Shown: positions 8,900 to 18,659 of the stretch, in pieces
Layout: the number at the start of each line of letters is the position of its first letter
Numbering within the stretch: the first letter of the stretch is position 1
Source of the DNA: Thermoanaerobaculum sp.
GTDB lineage: Bacteria > Acidobacteriota > Thermoanaerobaculia > Thermoanaerobaculales > Thermoanaerobaculaceae
Direction: 5' to 3'
Assembly: GCA_025060245.1 (NCBI GenBank)
Contig: JANXCP010000004.1
Coordinates: 1-41,469 of the forward strand
DNA: 41,469 nt
Notes under the pieces: model-generated
Seen by the model: only the letters and a program-made list of their open reading frames with translations
Database searches by the model: none
What the model was told of the DNA's origin: nothing
Translations under genes and position numbers: made by a program

Positions 8900-10157
8900 A
8901 CAGTTCTTCTCCTTCCTTGAGCAAACCGTAGCCCAGGTGGACCCGCAGGTAGCACAAGCCTTGAGTCAGGAACGGGCGCGGCAAAACCACGGACTGGAGC
9001 TGATCGCGTCGGAAAACTTCGTCTCCCCTGCCGTGCTGGCCGCCATGGGTTCGGTCATGACCAACAAGTACGCCGAGGGTTACCCCAGCAAGCGCTACTA
9101 CGGCGGGTGCGAGTTTGTGGACGTGGCGGAAGAGCTGGCGCGGGAGCGAGCAAAAACCTTGTTTGGTTGTGAGCACGTGAATGTGCAGCCCCACTCGGGT
9201 GCCCAGGCCAACATGGCGGTTTACTTGGCGGTCCTGCAACCCCAGGACGTGTTCTTGGGCATGGACCTGACCCACGGCGGCCACCTCACCCATGGCCACC
9301 CCCTGAACTTTTCCGGCAAGACCTTCACCGTGGTTCCCTACGGTGTCCGCCGCGACACGGAAACCATTGACTACGACCTCCTGCGGCAATTGGCCAAAGA
9401 AAAAAGACCACGGCTCATCGTCTGCGGTGCCTCGGCCTACCCACGCCTCATTGATTTCGCCCTCATCGCCGAAATCGCCCACGAGGTGGGCGCCTACGTC
9501 ATGGCCGACATCGCCCACATCGCCGGCATGGTGGCCACCGGCTTTCACCCCTCGCCGGTCCCCCACTGCGAGTTCGTCACCACGACGACTCACAAGACCC
9601 TGCGCGGACCACGAGGGGGCCTGGTAATGTGTAAGGCAGAGTTCGCCGAAGCCCTAGACAAGGCGGTGTTCCCCGGGGTGCAGGGGGGACCGCTGATGCA
9701 CGTCATTGCCGCCAAAGCGGTGGCCTTTGCGGAAGCTTTAAAACCGGAGTACAAGGCCTACATTGCCCGAGTGCTGGACAATGCCAAAGCGCTCTGCGAG
9801 GAACTCCAAGCCCTGGGTTGGCGGATGGTTTCCGGCGGCACTGATAACCACCTCATGTTACTTGACTTGGGACCTGATGGCATCTCCGGAAAAAAGGCCG
9901 AGGAACGGCTGCAGCGGGCGGGTATTACAGTGAACAAGAACACGATACCCTTTGACACCCGCAAGCCGTACATTGCTTCTGGGATTCGCCTGGGAACACC
10001 CGCGGTCACCACCCGCGGTATGGGGCCCGAGGAAATGCGCCTCATTGCCCGCCTTATTGATCGGGTCCTGCGCAGCGAGGACGAAGGGGTGTGGGCTCAA
10101 GTGCGAGGGGAAGTGGAAGCCCTTACCCGGGCTTTCCCCCTCTACGGCCAGCTCTAA
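8886..10157 (+). CDS. glyA: Serine hydroxymethyltransferase
   Basis: [64 protein letters not shown]. Confidence 0.97.
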   Translation: MDQREQFFSFLEQTVAQVDPQVAQALSQERARQNHGLELIASENFVSPAVLAAMGSVMTNKYAEGYPSKRYYGGCEFVDVAEELARERAKTLFGCEHVNVQPHSGAQANMAVYLAVLQPQDVFLGMDLTHGGHLTHGHPLNFSGKTFTVVPYGVRRDTETIDYDLLRQLAKEKRPRLIVCGASAYPRLIDFALIAEIAHEVGAYVMADIAHIAGMVATGFHPSPVPHCEFVTTTTHKTLRGPRGGLVMCKAEFAEALDKAVFPGVQGGPLMHVIAAKAVAFAEALKPEYKAYIARVLDNAKALCEELQALGWRMVSGGTDNHLMLLDLGPDGISGKKAEERLQRAGITVNKNTIPFDTRKPYIASGIRLGTPAVTTRGMGPEEMRLIARLIDRVLRSEDEGVWAQVRGEVEALTRAFPLYGQL

Positions 10158-10881
10158 GCCCCTCCCACCAGAGGTGCCAGCGTAAACGCAGGGCATCCCG
10201 CACCATGGCGAGCCCGTGCCGCAGCGGGCGCACACGGGAATCCTCCACGTGGGCCCAGCGCACCGGTACCTCGACCACGGGAAACCCCGCCCGCTGGGCT
10301 CGCGCCAGCAGCTCCACGTCGTAGATAAAGCCATCAAAGAGGAGCTGGCTGCTTACGCGGCGTGCCAGGGTCCCGGGTAAAAGCTTAAAGCCACACTGCG
10401 TGTCGCCGATGTGCGTCAACCGCAAGCCGCGCAACAGCAGGTTGAACAGCCGCCCCAACCGGTCGCGGAGCCAGGGTTGGCGACGGGTAATCAGCCGCCG
10501 GTCCACCGCCCTGGATCCACAGGCCACCGCACCCGGGGCAAAAGGTAAGAGCTTTTCCAGCTCCTCAATGGGCGTGGCCAGGTCCGCATCGGTGATGAGC
10601 ACCAGCTCCCCCGCGGCCAGGGCCAGACCGGCCCGAACCGCCGCCCCTTTGCCCCGATTTTGCGGAAGCACGTGCAACACCACCGCCACCCCAGGGGGTG
10701 GCTGCCACGACTCCACCACCTGCGCGGTCCGGTCCTCTGATCCGTCGTCCACCACCACCACTTCCGCCGGCAAGAGCTGCGGGTGCTTGACCAGATACTC
10801 CCCCAATTGTGCCAGGCTTTGCGGTAAACGGTGCTCTTCGTTGAAGGCGGGAATCACCAAGGAAAGGCGGGGTGCGTGCAT
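10123..10881 (-). CDS. Family 2 glycosyltransferase (dolichyl-phosphate hexosyltransferase-like)
   Basis: [69 protein letters not shown]. Confidence 0.9.
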   Translation of the reverse strand: MHAPRLSLVIPAFNEEHRLPQSLAQLGEYLVKHPQLLPAEVVVVDDGSEDRTAQVVESWQPPPGVAVVLHVLPQNRGKGAAVRAGLALAAGELVLITDADLATPIEELEKLLPFAPGAVACGSRAVDRRLITRRQPWLRDRLGRLFNLLLRGLRLTHIGDTQCGFKLLPGTLARRVSSQLLFDGFIYDVELLARAQRAGFPVVEVPVRWAHVEDSRVRPLRHGLAMVRDALRLRWHLWWEGLRAGRRGGKPG

Positions 10882-10897
10882 TCCCGTCAGGAACCCG

Positions 10898-10906
10898 TGC
10901 TATACT
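10898..10906 (+). promoter_or_regulatory. Putative extended -10 promoter element TGCTATACT
   Basis: Good match to TGnTATAAT about 50 nt upstream of the small DUF4177-like ORF. Confidence 0.45.
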
Positions 10907-10952
10907 GCGCGACGCCTCGCGCAGGACGCGTTCGAAGACGGGGGAGAAAAGT

Positions 10953-11156
10953 ATGGGGCGGACTAGGTGGGAATACAAGGTGCTCAACATTCAGTCGCGA
11001 AACTACCAACTGCCCATTTCCTACGAAGACGAGCTCAACCGCCTGGGGGCTGAGGGGTGGGAGCTGGTGGGAATTGCCGCGATCAACTTTAAAACCGGGG
11101 CGACGGATCATATCAGCCTCGTCTTCAAGCGGCAAAAGGAGTCCGGACAACTTTAA
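10953..11156 (+). CDS. Small DUF4177-like protein
   Basis: MGRTRWEYKVLNIQ...EDELNRLGAEGWELVGIAAINF...HISLVFKRQ; W-E-Y-K / LN-LG-EGWELV pattern. Confidence 0.75.
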   Translation: MGRTRWEYKVLNIQSRNYQLPISYEDELNRLGAEGWELVGIAAINFKTGATDHISLVFKRQKESGQL

Positions 11157-11604
11157 GGCGCCCTTCGGCAAGTCTTTCCAGCCACCGCGAAGGCGAACGG
11201 CCTACCGCCAGCGGCAATCCCGCCGTGGGGAGGGCGAAGAGCACAGCCAGCCAAAGAATCCAAGCAGTCCGGGGCGGCATTGGCTTGTCCAGTGACAGGT
11301 GGAGCAAGCGCATGCCCAATGTGGCGGAAAAGCACCACAGAAAGGCAAACTCCACCGTTCCAGCCACCGCCACCGAGCCCACACCGGCGACGATGAGCAC
11401 CTGGGGGAGGGTAAGCGAAACCTGCCAGCTCAAGCTCACAGCGGCCAGCAACAGCAGCACGCAGCCGGTGGCAAAGCCAAAATCCAACCAAAGAGCAGCC
11501 AGCAGGCGGACAAACCCCACCTGCGGTCTGAACTCTTCCCCCTTTTCCGGGGGAGGGGTGCCCCAGGCCAGCTCCACGTCCAAAGGCAAACGCGGGTTGG
11601 CCAT
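11125..11604 (-). CDS. RDD-like integral membrane protein
   Basis: Several hydrophobic segments; VRLLAALWLDF and SATLGMRLLHLSL resemble RDD family. Confidence 0.55.
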   Translation of the reverse strand: MANPRLPLDVELAWGTPPPEKGEEFRPQVGFVRLLAALWLDFGFATGCVLLLLAAVSLSWQVSLTLPQVLIVAGVGSVAVAGTVEFAFLWCFSATLGMRLLHLSLDKPMPPRTAWILWLAVLFALPTAGLPLAVGRSPSRWLERLAEGRLKVVRTPFAA

Positions 11605-13583
11605 TACGGCAGCTCGCGAAAGTTCAGGTTGTTCACGAAAATCTTGTACCGCGGATCCACCGAACGGGAGAGGTAGCTGCGGGCCAGTTCGTGGAGCCGA
11701 CCCACCTCCGGGTCGTTGCTGTCCTTGGCCAAACCCTCGAGGACCCTCGCCGCCTCGGCCACCTCAAACCCCCGCAAGAGCACCAACGCCCAGTTGTACC
11801 GCGCCACCTGCCAGGCCTGCTGGAGCTCCCCGTCCTGCGGGTGCGCCTCCACCATGTTGGTCAACAGGCGCACCGCTCCCTCCCAGTTGCCACGCTCCCA
11901 GGCATCAGCCAGGGCGGGAAGGCTCGCGTCGTACGCCGTCACTTGGGCCATGGTTTGGCGCAGCTGCTCATCCTGCGGCAACTGCTTGGCCGCCTCCCGC
12001 AGCAGCCGCAGCGCCTTGAAATACCGTCCGGAAGCGAGCGCCTCGCGGGCCGGGGTCAAGTCCACCGAGGGTGCAGGCCTCGTCTGCACCTTGAGCTTGC
12101 GTTGGTATTCCAAGATGCGTTGCTGCACCTCATTCGCTTCCGACCCCTCTAGGTTCAAGGTCTGCAGTAACTTGATCGCATCCTGCAATTGCCCTTGCTG
12201 GGCCAGTCGCTCCGCCTCCTGGAGCGTGTCCTCCAGGGAGGGACCTGACTGGAACACCTTGCCGCCCAAAGTAAACCCCAAGACCACCAAGACCACCAGC
12301 GCCAATCCCACCCCCAGCAGCACCGGCAAGGGAATGGGCAGAGACCATCGCGGGGCAGCGGCGCGCGCCCGCGGGCGTGGTGTGGGCCGCACCTCCACCT
12401 CGGGCGCCGGAATTGCCATGCTTTCACCGGAGGCGATTTCCCGCGGGACAAAATCGTCACGGAACAAGTCCTCTTCCACCACCGGCAGATCCGCTGGCAG
12501 AGGAGGGGGAGCTTGAGGGGTTTCCAAACGCGCCAGCAGGTCGTTGGCATCCACATGCTGTGGCTGCAGGGCCAGCACCTCATGGAGCAGTTCCCGTGCC
12601 CGTTCGTACTGCTCCGCCTCAAAGGCCTCCATGGCCTCGGCGAACTTCATTTCCGCCTGCCGATCCAGCTCCTCACGACGACGACGGGCCTGTTCAATCC
12701 GCCGCTCCGCCTCTTGGTTATGGGGGTCAATGAGGTAAATGCGCGACCACACGTCCACGGCCGCCGTGTAATCACCCCGATCAAAGGCCTCCTGACCCTC
12801 AGCCAACAGCATGGCTACACGGTCCTCGCCGCCCGAGGACTGCACCTCCTCCCCACCTCCAAAGGCGGGGGCTTCGGGCACCGACTCAAAGGCCAACTCC
12901 CCCGCCGGGACTTGCCAATCCCCGCCCCACGACGTTTCACCCCGCCCACCTTGGGCACCCCCTCCCCCCTTGGCAGGAACGGTTGCATGGGGAACCTGAA
13001 AGGTCTCAATTTCCACGGAAAATCCTTCGGACGGGGTTTGGGAGGCTAACTGCGCCTCCAGCTCCGCCAGCTCGGGGTGATTGGGGTCCAGCTGCCGCAC
13101 CAAGGCCAAAAAACCCTTGGCCTCGTGGACAAGCCCCGCCGCCAGGGCTTGCCGCGCCCGCGCCAGCTGCGTTCGCACCTCCGTGTCCCCTTTCAGGGCC
13201 GCCTGCGCCTGTTGCAGGATCGCCCTCGCCTCCTGGTGTCCCGGCAGCTCCCGCAGGACCGCCTGGGCTAACTCGGCGGCCCGGGAAAAGTTCCGCTGAC
13301 CCAGGGCTTGGCGGGCCTGGCCCACCCACTGATCGGTTTGGGTGGGGGTTTGGCCGGCCACGTCCCCGAGCAGCGAAGCCAAGTCCACGGGGAGTCCCTG
13401 GATCAGGGCGCTTTCCAAGCGCTGCGCGGGGCGAAAAGCGGGATCCACCTCCAGGATGGAATGGAGCACCGTTTGACACTCTTCCCGATGCCCATCCTGG
13501 TACAAACGCACCGCCTCCCGGAAGGCGGCCAAGATCCTCTGCTGTACTCTTGGGTCCTTGTCCGGTGAGCCAGGGTATGACAT
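11604..13583 (-). CDS. TPR-repeat membrane protein (N-terminal TPRs, one TM, C-terminal TPRs)
   Basis: Repeated TPR-like helices; TM LPIPLPVLLGVGLALVVLVVLGFTLGG. Confidence 0.8.
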   Translation of the reverse strand: MSYPGSPDKDPRVQQRILAAFREAVRLYQDGHREECQTVLHSILEVDPAFRPAQRLESALIQGLPVDLASLLGDVAGQTPTQTDQWVGQARQALGQRNFSRAAELAQAVLRELPGHQEARAILQQAQAALKGDTEVRTQLARARQALAAGLVHEAKGFLALVRQLDPNHPELAELEAQLASQTPSEGFSVEIETFQVPHATVPAKGGGGAQGGRGETSWGGDWQVPAGELAFESVPEAPAFGGGEEVQSSGGEDRVAMLLAEGQEAFDRGDYTAAVDVWSRIYLIDPHNQEAERRIEQARRRREELDRQAEMKFAEAMEAFEAEQYERARELLHEVLALQPQHVDANDLLARLETPQAPPPLPADLPVVEEDLFRDDFVPREIASGESMAIPAPEVEVRPTPRPRARAAAPRWSLPIPLPVLLGVGLALVVLVVLGFTLGGKVFQSGPSLEDTLQEAERLAQQGQLQDAIKLLQTLNLEGSEANEVQQRILEYQRKLKVQTRPAPSVDLTPAREALASGRYFKALRLLREAAKQLPQDEQLRQTMAQVTAYDASLPALADAWERGNWEGAVRLLTNMVEAHPQDGELQQAWQVARYNWALVLLRGFEVAEAARVLEGLAKDSNDPEVGRLHELARSYLSRSVDPRYKIFVNNLNFRELP

Positions 13584-13592
13584 CGCCTGATG

Positions 13593-14948
13593 CTAGCTTT
13601 CTCCCGCCGGCCCGTCAACCTTAAGGCCCAGCGCCTTGACCTTGCGGTACAGGTGCGAGCGCTCCAGACCCAGCAGGCGAGCGGCTTGCGACATGTTGTG
13701 CTGGCACAGGCGCAGCACGTGGGCAATGTACTCCCGCTCAAAGGCCTCCCGCGCCTCCCGGAGGGGGATCGGACCACCGGGAAGGAACCCTTCCACCCCT
13801 TCGCGCCGCAGGGGGATGTCTGCCGCCGTCACCTCTTCCCCCGGGACCATGATCAACAACCGCTCCACCAAGTTACGCAGCTCTCGCACGTTGCCCGGCC
13901 ATGGGTAGCGCTTGAGCAGGGCCATCGCTTCGGAGTGCACCCGCTTGGGTCGCACTCCCATGCGGAACGCCAGCTTGTTCATGAACGCCTCCACCAGGAG
14001 GGGAATGTCCTCCGGGCGCTCGGCCAACGGGGGAACACGAATCGGGATCACCGCCAAACGAAAGTACAGGTCTTGGCGGAAGCGGCCGGCAGCTATTTCC
14101 GCTTCCAGGTCTTTGTTGGTGGCGGCGATGACCCGCACGTCCACCCGGATTTCTTGCGACCCTCCCAGGCGGGTGAACCGCGACTCCTGAAGCACCCGCA
14201 ACACCTTTGCCTGGGTCAGCAGGCTCATGTCCCCCACCTCGTCCAGCAGCAGCGTGCCCCCGTCTGCCAGCTCAAACTTGCCGCGTTTGGCCTCGTAAGC
14301 ACCGGTAAAAGCCCCCTTGGTATGGCCGAAGAGCTCGCTCTCAATGAGCTCTGCTGGAATCGCCGCGCAGTTGAGGGCGACGAAGGGTCCGCCGGCGCGA
14401 CGGGAATGCCGGTGCAGCAGGCGCGCCACCACCTCCTTTCCCGACCCGTTGGGACCGGTGATGAGCACCCGCGAGTCAGTTGGGGCAGCAAGGAGGATCT
14501 GTCGGCGCAGCTCTACCACCGCCGGGGAGACCCCCGTGAGCTCCACCTCTTCCTCTTCCTCCCGCAGTCGCTCCACCAGGCGAGCCCGCTCCAGCACGTT
14601 TTCCACCGTCACCAGAACCCGCTCTAAACCCAGCGGCTTTTCCAAGAAATCCGCCGCTCCCTCGCGCACCGCCAGGGCGGCTTGCTCCACCGTGGCATGC
14701 CCCGAGATCATGATCACCGGCAGGCGGTGCCCCCCTGCCTTCAGTTGCCGCAGCACCTCCAGTCCGTCCATCCCGGGCAGCCTCACGTCCAGCAACACCA
14801 CGTCAAAGATCTCCCGCGCCACCGCGGCGAGCGCCTCCTCCCCCGATGCCACGGCGGTGACGACGAACCCTTCGTCGCTGAGGATTTGCTTCAAAAGCTG
14901 ACGAATGCCGGGCTCGTCATCCACCACCAACACCGCACCACGCCTCAC
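13593..14948 (-). CDS. Sigma-54-dependent response regulator, NtrC/NtrX family
   Basis: REC with DVVLLDVRLPG; AAA+ with GPNGSGKE, ELFGHTKGAFTGA; C-terminal Fis-type HTH (SQAARLLGLERSHLYRKVKALGL). Confidence 0.95.
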   Translation of the reverse strand: MRRGAVLVVDDEPGIRQLLKQILSDEGFVVTAVASGEEALAAVAREIFDVVLLDVRLPGMDGLEVLRQLKAGGHRLPVIMISGHATVEQAALAVREGAADFLEKPLGLERVLVTVENVLERARLVERLREEEEEVELTGVSPAVVELRRQILLAAPTDSRVLITGPNGSGKEVVARLLHRHSRRAGGPFVALNCAAIPAELIESELFGHTKGAFTGAYEAKRGKFELADGGTLLLDEVGDMSLLTQAKVLRVLQESRFTRLGGSQEIRVDVRVIAATNKDLEAEIAAGRFRQDLYFRLAVIPIRVPPLAERPEDIPLLVEAFMNKLAFRMGVRPKRVHSEAMALLKRYPWPGNVRELRNLVERLLIMVPGEEVTAADIPLRREGVEGFLPGGPIPLREAREAFEREYIAHVLRLCQHNMSQAARLLGLERSHLYRKVKALGLKVDGPAGES

Positions 14949-17050
14949 GGCTCACCCCCAGGGACCCGCACGACGGCGCGTACACCCCCGCCATCCCGAG
15001 GCAGCAGGCGGACCGTGCCACCGTGATCGGTGACGATGCGCAGGACCACCGCCAACCCCACCCCCGAGCCGCGGCCCTTGGAGGAAAAAAAGGGCTGGAA
15101 GAGCAGTTCCGGGTCCTCCACCGGCAAGCCTGGCCCGCGGTCCAGCACCTCCACCACCACTTCATCCCCTTCCCAAAAAGCCCTCACCGTCACTTCTGCC
15201 GGCGGGGTGGAAGCCTCCACCGCGTTGTCCAAGAGGTTGATGAGCACCTGGCGGAACAGCTCGGGGTCCAGCCATACTTGGCCCTGGTCCAAATCTGCCT
15301 CCAGCTTCACCTCCACCCCCGGCTTGACCCCTTGGTAGAGGCGCACCACCTGCCGCAACAGTTCCCCCCCATCCACCGGCCGCCGTTGCACGGCGGGAAG
15401 CTTGGCGTAACGGGCAAAGGCATCTAGAAGCTCCTGCATGGCGCGGACGTGATCCACGATTGCCCGACAACCGGCGGGGATCACCTCATCCAGGTCAGGG
15501 CGGTTCTGCGCAAAATGGCGGGCAATCCGTTCCGCCGCCAAGCGAATGGGGGTCAATGGGTTCTTGATCTGATGGGCAATTTGCCGAGCCACCTCGCTCC
15601 ACGCCGCTTGCCGCTGCGCCCGCAAGAGCTGGGTCAGATCTTCCAAGGCCACCACCCAGCCGGCAGGTTCCGCTCCCCGACCCAAGGCCTGAACCGTCAC
15701 CTCCACGTGGCGGAGGATGCCTCCCGCCTGGACGGTAAGAGAGCCACGAAACCCCGAAGCAGCCGAGCGCAGCACCTCCACCAGTCTCCCCAGGCCTCCC
15801 TCCGCCAGCGCCTGCAAGGGCAGCTCCTGCTCCGCCAAGGCAGGACAGGCCAACATCGCGGCCGCGGCGGGGTTGCCGCGCACCCGGGTCTTGTCCGGGT
15901 CTAGCCATAAGATCCCCGCGCGGATGGAGGCCAGCACCGCGTCCAGGCGGGCCACGGTGGCCCGCAGCTCTCGCTCCTGCGCCTGCAGCCGCCGCACCAT
16001 CGAGTTGAACGAGGCCACCAAAAGCGCCACTTCGTCTTCCCCAGGGACCGGCACCTCGGAGAGCTCGGCTCCTTCTGCCACCGCTGCCGTCGTTGCCGCC
16101 AAAGCCAACAGAGGTTCGGTGAAGCTCCGGGAAAGGTACAGCCCCGTCCACACGGCGGCAAAAACCACCACCAGGGCGATGCCCGCAAAGGACAGGACCA
16201 AGGTAGCGGTGATGGCAGGTCGCTGGAGTTTCAACGCCTGATACGAAGCGGCCGCTTGGGCCAAGCGTCCCTGGGCCAAGGCCACCTCTTCCGGCCACAC
16301 TTCCCCGCAGACCACCACGCTTCCCTCCAGCAAAGGCACCCAGGCCCGCACCACCACCCGACGAGAGAGCCGATCCACCCGAGTCCCAGGGTGAACGGTC
16401 TCGGCCCCGGTGAGGGGGGGGAGGAGCAGGGCGGCGGTTTTTTTGGGATCTTGCAGCTCCACCAACGTGGTTCCACCCTCCAACAAAGCCGTCAGGTGGC
16501 TGTGCCAGGCAAAGTGCAGGCGCTCCAACTCGGCTGCCCGCCGCGATCCCTCTACCGCTGCCAGGCGCGCGGCAAAGGCCTGGGCGCACCGGCGAACCCG
16601 GTCCTCACTCTCGCGTCGTACCCCTTCGGCCAGGTGAGCCCCCGCCTCCACCACCGCCTCCACCGGCGGGGAAAACCAGGAAGAGGCCAAGTGGGAAAAC
16701 AGCGATGCCGCCAGAGCAGAGATCAGCAGGGCCGGTACCAGGATGAGCAACAGGTAGGAAAGCAAGAGCTTCATGCGGAAGCGTGAGCCAATGATGCCCA
16801 ACCGCCGTTCCACCAAGAGCTTGAAAAGGCTGCGCAGGAGCACGAAGACCACCACCACCATCAGGGTGAGGTCGAAGACGGTGAGGAGCAGCACCAAGAG
16901 CCGGTTGGTCAGCTCTTCCGCCGGAACCCGTTGCAGCTTGGCGATGAGGGCGTAAAGGGATGCCCCCAGAGCCACCAAGACCACGTAGACTCCCACGAGG
17001 AAGCGGGCCTGTCGGCGCCAACGCAACCAAGAGCGTCGCCAACGCTTCAC
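14945..17050 (-). CDS. NtrY-like sensor histidine kinase
   Basis: N-terminal TM segments, HAMP/PAS-like region, H-box ARQIAHQIKNPLTPIRLAAERIARHF, N/G boxes (NLLDNAVEAS, DRGPGLP, GSGVGLAVV). Start from GTG 17050. Confidence 0.92.
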   Translation of the reverse strand: MKRWRRSWLRWRRQARFLVGVYVVLVALGASLYALIAKLQRVPAEELTNRLLVLLLTVFDLTLMVVVVFVLLRSLFKLLVERRLGIIGSRFRMKLLLSYLLLILVPALLISALAASLFSHLASSWFSPPVEAVVEAGAHLAEGVRRESEDRVRRCAQAFAARLAAVEGSRRAAELERLHFAWHSHLTALLEGGTTLVELQDPKKTAALLLPPLTGAETVHPGTRVDRLSRRVVVRAWVPLLEGSVVVCGEVWPEEVALAQGRLAQAAASYQALKLQRPAITATLVLSFAGIALVVVFAAVWTGLYLSRSFTEPLLALAATTAAVAEGAELSEVPVPGEDEVALLVASFNSMVRRLQAQERELRATVARLDAVLASIRAGILWLDPDKTRVRGNPAAAAMLACPALAEQELPLQALAEGGLGRLVEVLRSAASGFRGSLTVQAGGILRHVEVTVQALGRGAEPAGWVVALEDLTQLLRAQRQAAWSEVARQIAHQIKNPLTPIRLAAERIARHFAQNRPDLDEVIPAGCRAIVDHVRAMQELLDAFARYAKLPAVQRRPVDGGELLRQVVRLYQGVKPGVEVKLEADLDQGQVWLDPELFRQVLINLLDNAVEASTPPAEVTVRAFWEGDEVVVEVLDRGPGLPVEDPELLFQPFFSSKGRGSGVGLAVVLRIVTDHGGTVRLLPRDGGGVRAVVRVPGGEP

Positions 17051-17547
17051 GGCGCCTCCGGCACGGCCCGGGTAACCCACTCCGTGCCTTCGGTCACGGG
17101 GATGACCAAGAGCTTGTAACGGGTCAGAAATTCTGCCCGCACCAACAGCCACAGGGGTTCGTGATGCAGGGGAATGGGTAGCTCCGCCGTTGGTGGGCGA
17201 CTGACCCACTGCAAGGCCTGCTCCAGCGCGGCGGTTTGCGAGGAGGCCAAGACCTCCCCATCCAACTCCGCCTGCAGCGAGATCACCCCGCTCACCGGCT
17301 CTCGCTGTGCGCGCACCACCAGCTCGTGATTGGCCAAGCGTTGGTCCCACAGGAAGCGGCGATTACGAAACACCTTGAGGCGGTAGGTCACCGCCACCGG
17401 GGCCCCACCTTCCAGGCCCTCCACCCAGTCCTCAGGAATGGGTTTATGCAGGGTGATCTGGACCAACAGCCGACCAGGAGCCGGGGTGAGGCTCACCTCC
17501 AGCTCCGGGGCAACCACCGCGGCCAAGAGCACCCAGGCCAACACCAT
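17047..17547 (-). CDS. DUF4390-like exported protein
   Basis: Signal-like N-terminus, VTYRLKVFRNRRFLWDQRLAN, located directly upstream of ntrY-like gene. Confidence 0.65.
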   Translation of the reverse strand: MVLAWVLLAAVVAPELEVSLTPAPGRLLVQITLHKPIPEDWVEGLEGGAPVAVTYRLKVFRNRRFLWDQRLANHELVVRAQREPVSGVISLQAELDGEVLASSQTAALEQALQWVSRPPTAELPIPLHHEPLWLLVRAEFLTRYKLLVIPVTEGTEWVTRAVPEAP

Positions 17548-17609
17548 GGTGTGGCAAAACTACCACAGCAGAAGGGAAAAGGCGAAGGGACGGGGCTTGT
17601 TGGGCGAGG

Positions 17610-18521
17610 CTAGCCGGCTACGGCGTGTGCCACCGGCTCCAGGGCAAAGGGGTGCACCGAAAGAGGCGCCACCCGTTCCGGTTCGTAAAGCTCCCAAGCT
17701 TCCGGTTGGGATAAGAGCTCGCGCACCACCGCCACGTGCAAGGCATGACCGGCCTTGTGGGCAACCACGTGGGCGCGCAGCGGGTACTCCAACAGGGCCA
17801 AATCACCGATGAGGTCCAAGATCTTATGCCGCACAAACTCGTCGCGGAACCGCAACCGTCCGGAGAGCACGCGGTACTCGTCCACGATGACGCAGTTATT
17901 GAGGCTCCCTCCCCGGCCCAACCCCCGGTCTCGCAGATGCTTCACATCGGACAAAAAGCCAAAGGTGCGGGCCGGTGCAATGGCGGAGGTAAAGCGTTCC
18001 GGGGTTACGGTGAGGGTCAGGCGCTGCTCCCCCACCACCGGGGATCTATAGCGCACCCGGTAATCTACCGAGAAATGCTCGGCCGGGTGCAACTCCACAA
18101 AACGGTCCCCGTGGCTCACCCGCACCGAGCGCAAGAGCCGCACCTCCGGCAACGAGCGGTTCTGCTCCAACACCCCGGCCCGTTGGATCATCTGCACGAA
18201 GGGCAAGGCCGAGCCATCCATCACCGGCACCTCGGGCCCGGAAAGGTCCACAAACACGTTGGTGATCCCCAACGCGTACAGGGCGGACATCAGGTGCTCA
18301 ACGGTTCCCACATTGGCCCCGCGAACCCCAATGGTAGTGGCAAAGGAAAAGTCCCGGGCGTGTTCCGCCCGCGCCGGGACCGCCACCCCCAAATCGGTGC
18401 GCACGAACACCACCCCCGTCCCCACAGGAGCGGGGCGCAGCCGGACTTTGACCTGTGCACCGCTGTGAATGCCTACCCCTTCCGCCTCCACCGCACGAGC
18501 CAGGGTTTTTTGCCAGCCCAT
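17610..18521 (-). CDS. lpxC: UDP-3-O-acyl-N-acetylglucosamine deacetylase
   Basis: QKTLARAVEAEGVGIHSG, VEHLMSALYALGITN, VMDGSALPFV, FVRHKILDLIGDLALL, AHKAGHALH. Confidence 0.95.
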   Translation of the reverse strand: MGWQKTLARAVEAEGVGIHSGAQVKVRLRPAPVGTGVVFVRTDLGVAVPARAEHARDFSFATTIGVRGANVGTVEHLMSALYALGITNVFVDLSGPEVPVMDGSALPFVQMIQRAGVLEQNRSLPEVRLLRSVRVSHGDRFVELHPAEHFSVDYRVRYRSPVVGEQRLTLTVTPERFTSAIAPARTFGFLSDVKHLRDRGLGRGGSLNNCVIVDEYRVLSGRLRFRDEFVRHKILDLIGDLALLEYPLRAHVVAHKAGHALHVAVVRELLSQPEAWELYEPERVAPLSVHPFALEPVAHAVAG

Positions 18522-18635
18522 CCTCGCCTCCCGCGCTGGAGCCGTGCCAAATCCGTGCCAAGATGAAACCATTTCGCCAGTGCAGCCAGGTGTGGCTTTG
18601 GCGCACATCTGTGGCTTTCTTGCCACACCCGAGGG

Positions 18636-18644
18636 TGCTACACT
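18636..18644 (+). promoter_or_regulatory. Putative extended -10 element TGCTACACT
   Basis: Upstream of HD-GYP gene; SD GGAGG follows. Confidence 0.35.
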
Positions 18645-18659
18645 GGCGCCGGAGGTCGC

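Noticed and set aside
17736-18566. 276-aa plus-strand ORF
   Set aside because: Lies antisense to lpxC and has low-complexity His/Gly/Pro composition typical of a shadow frame.
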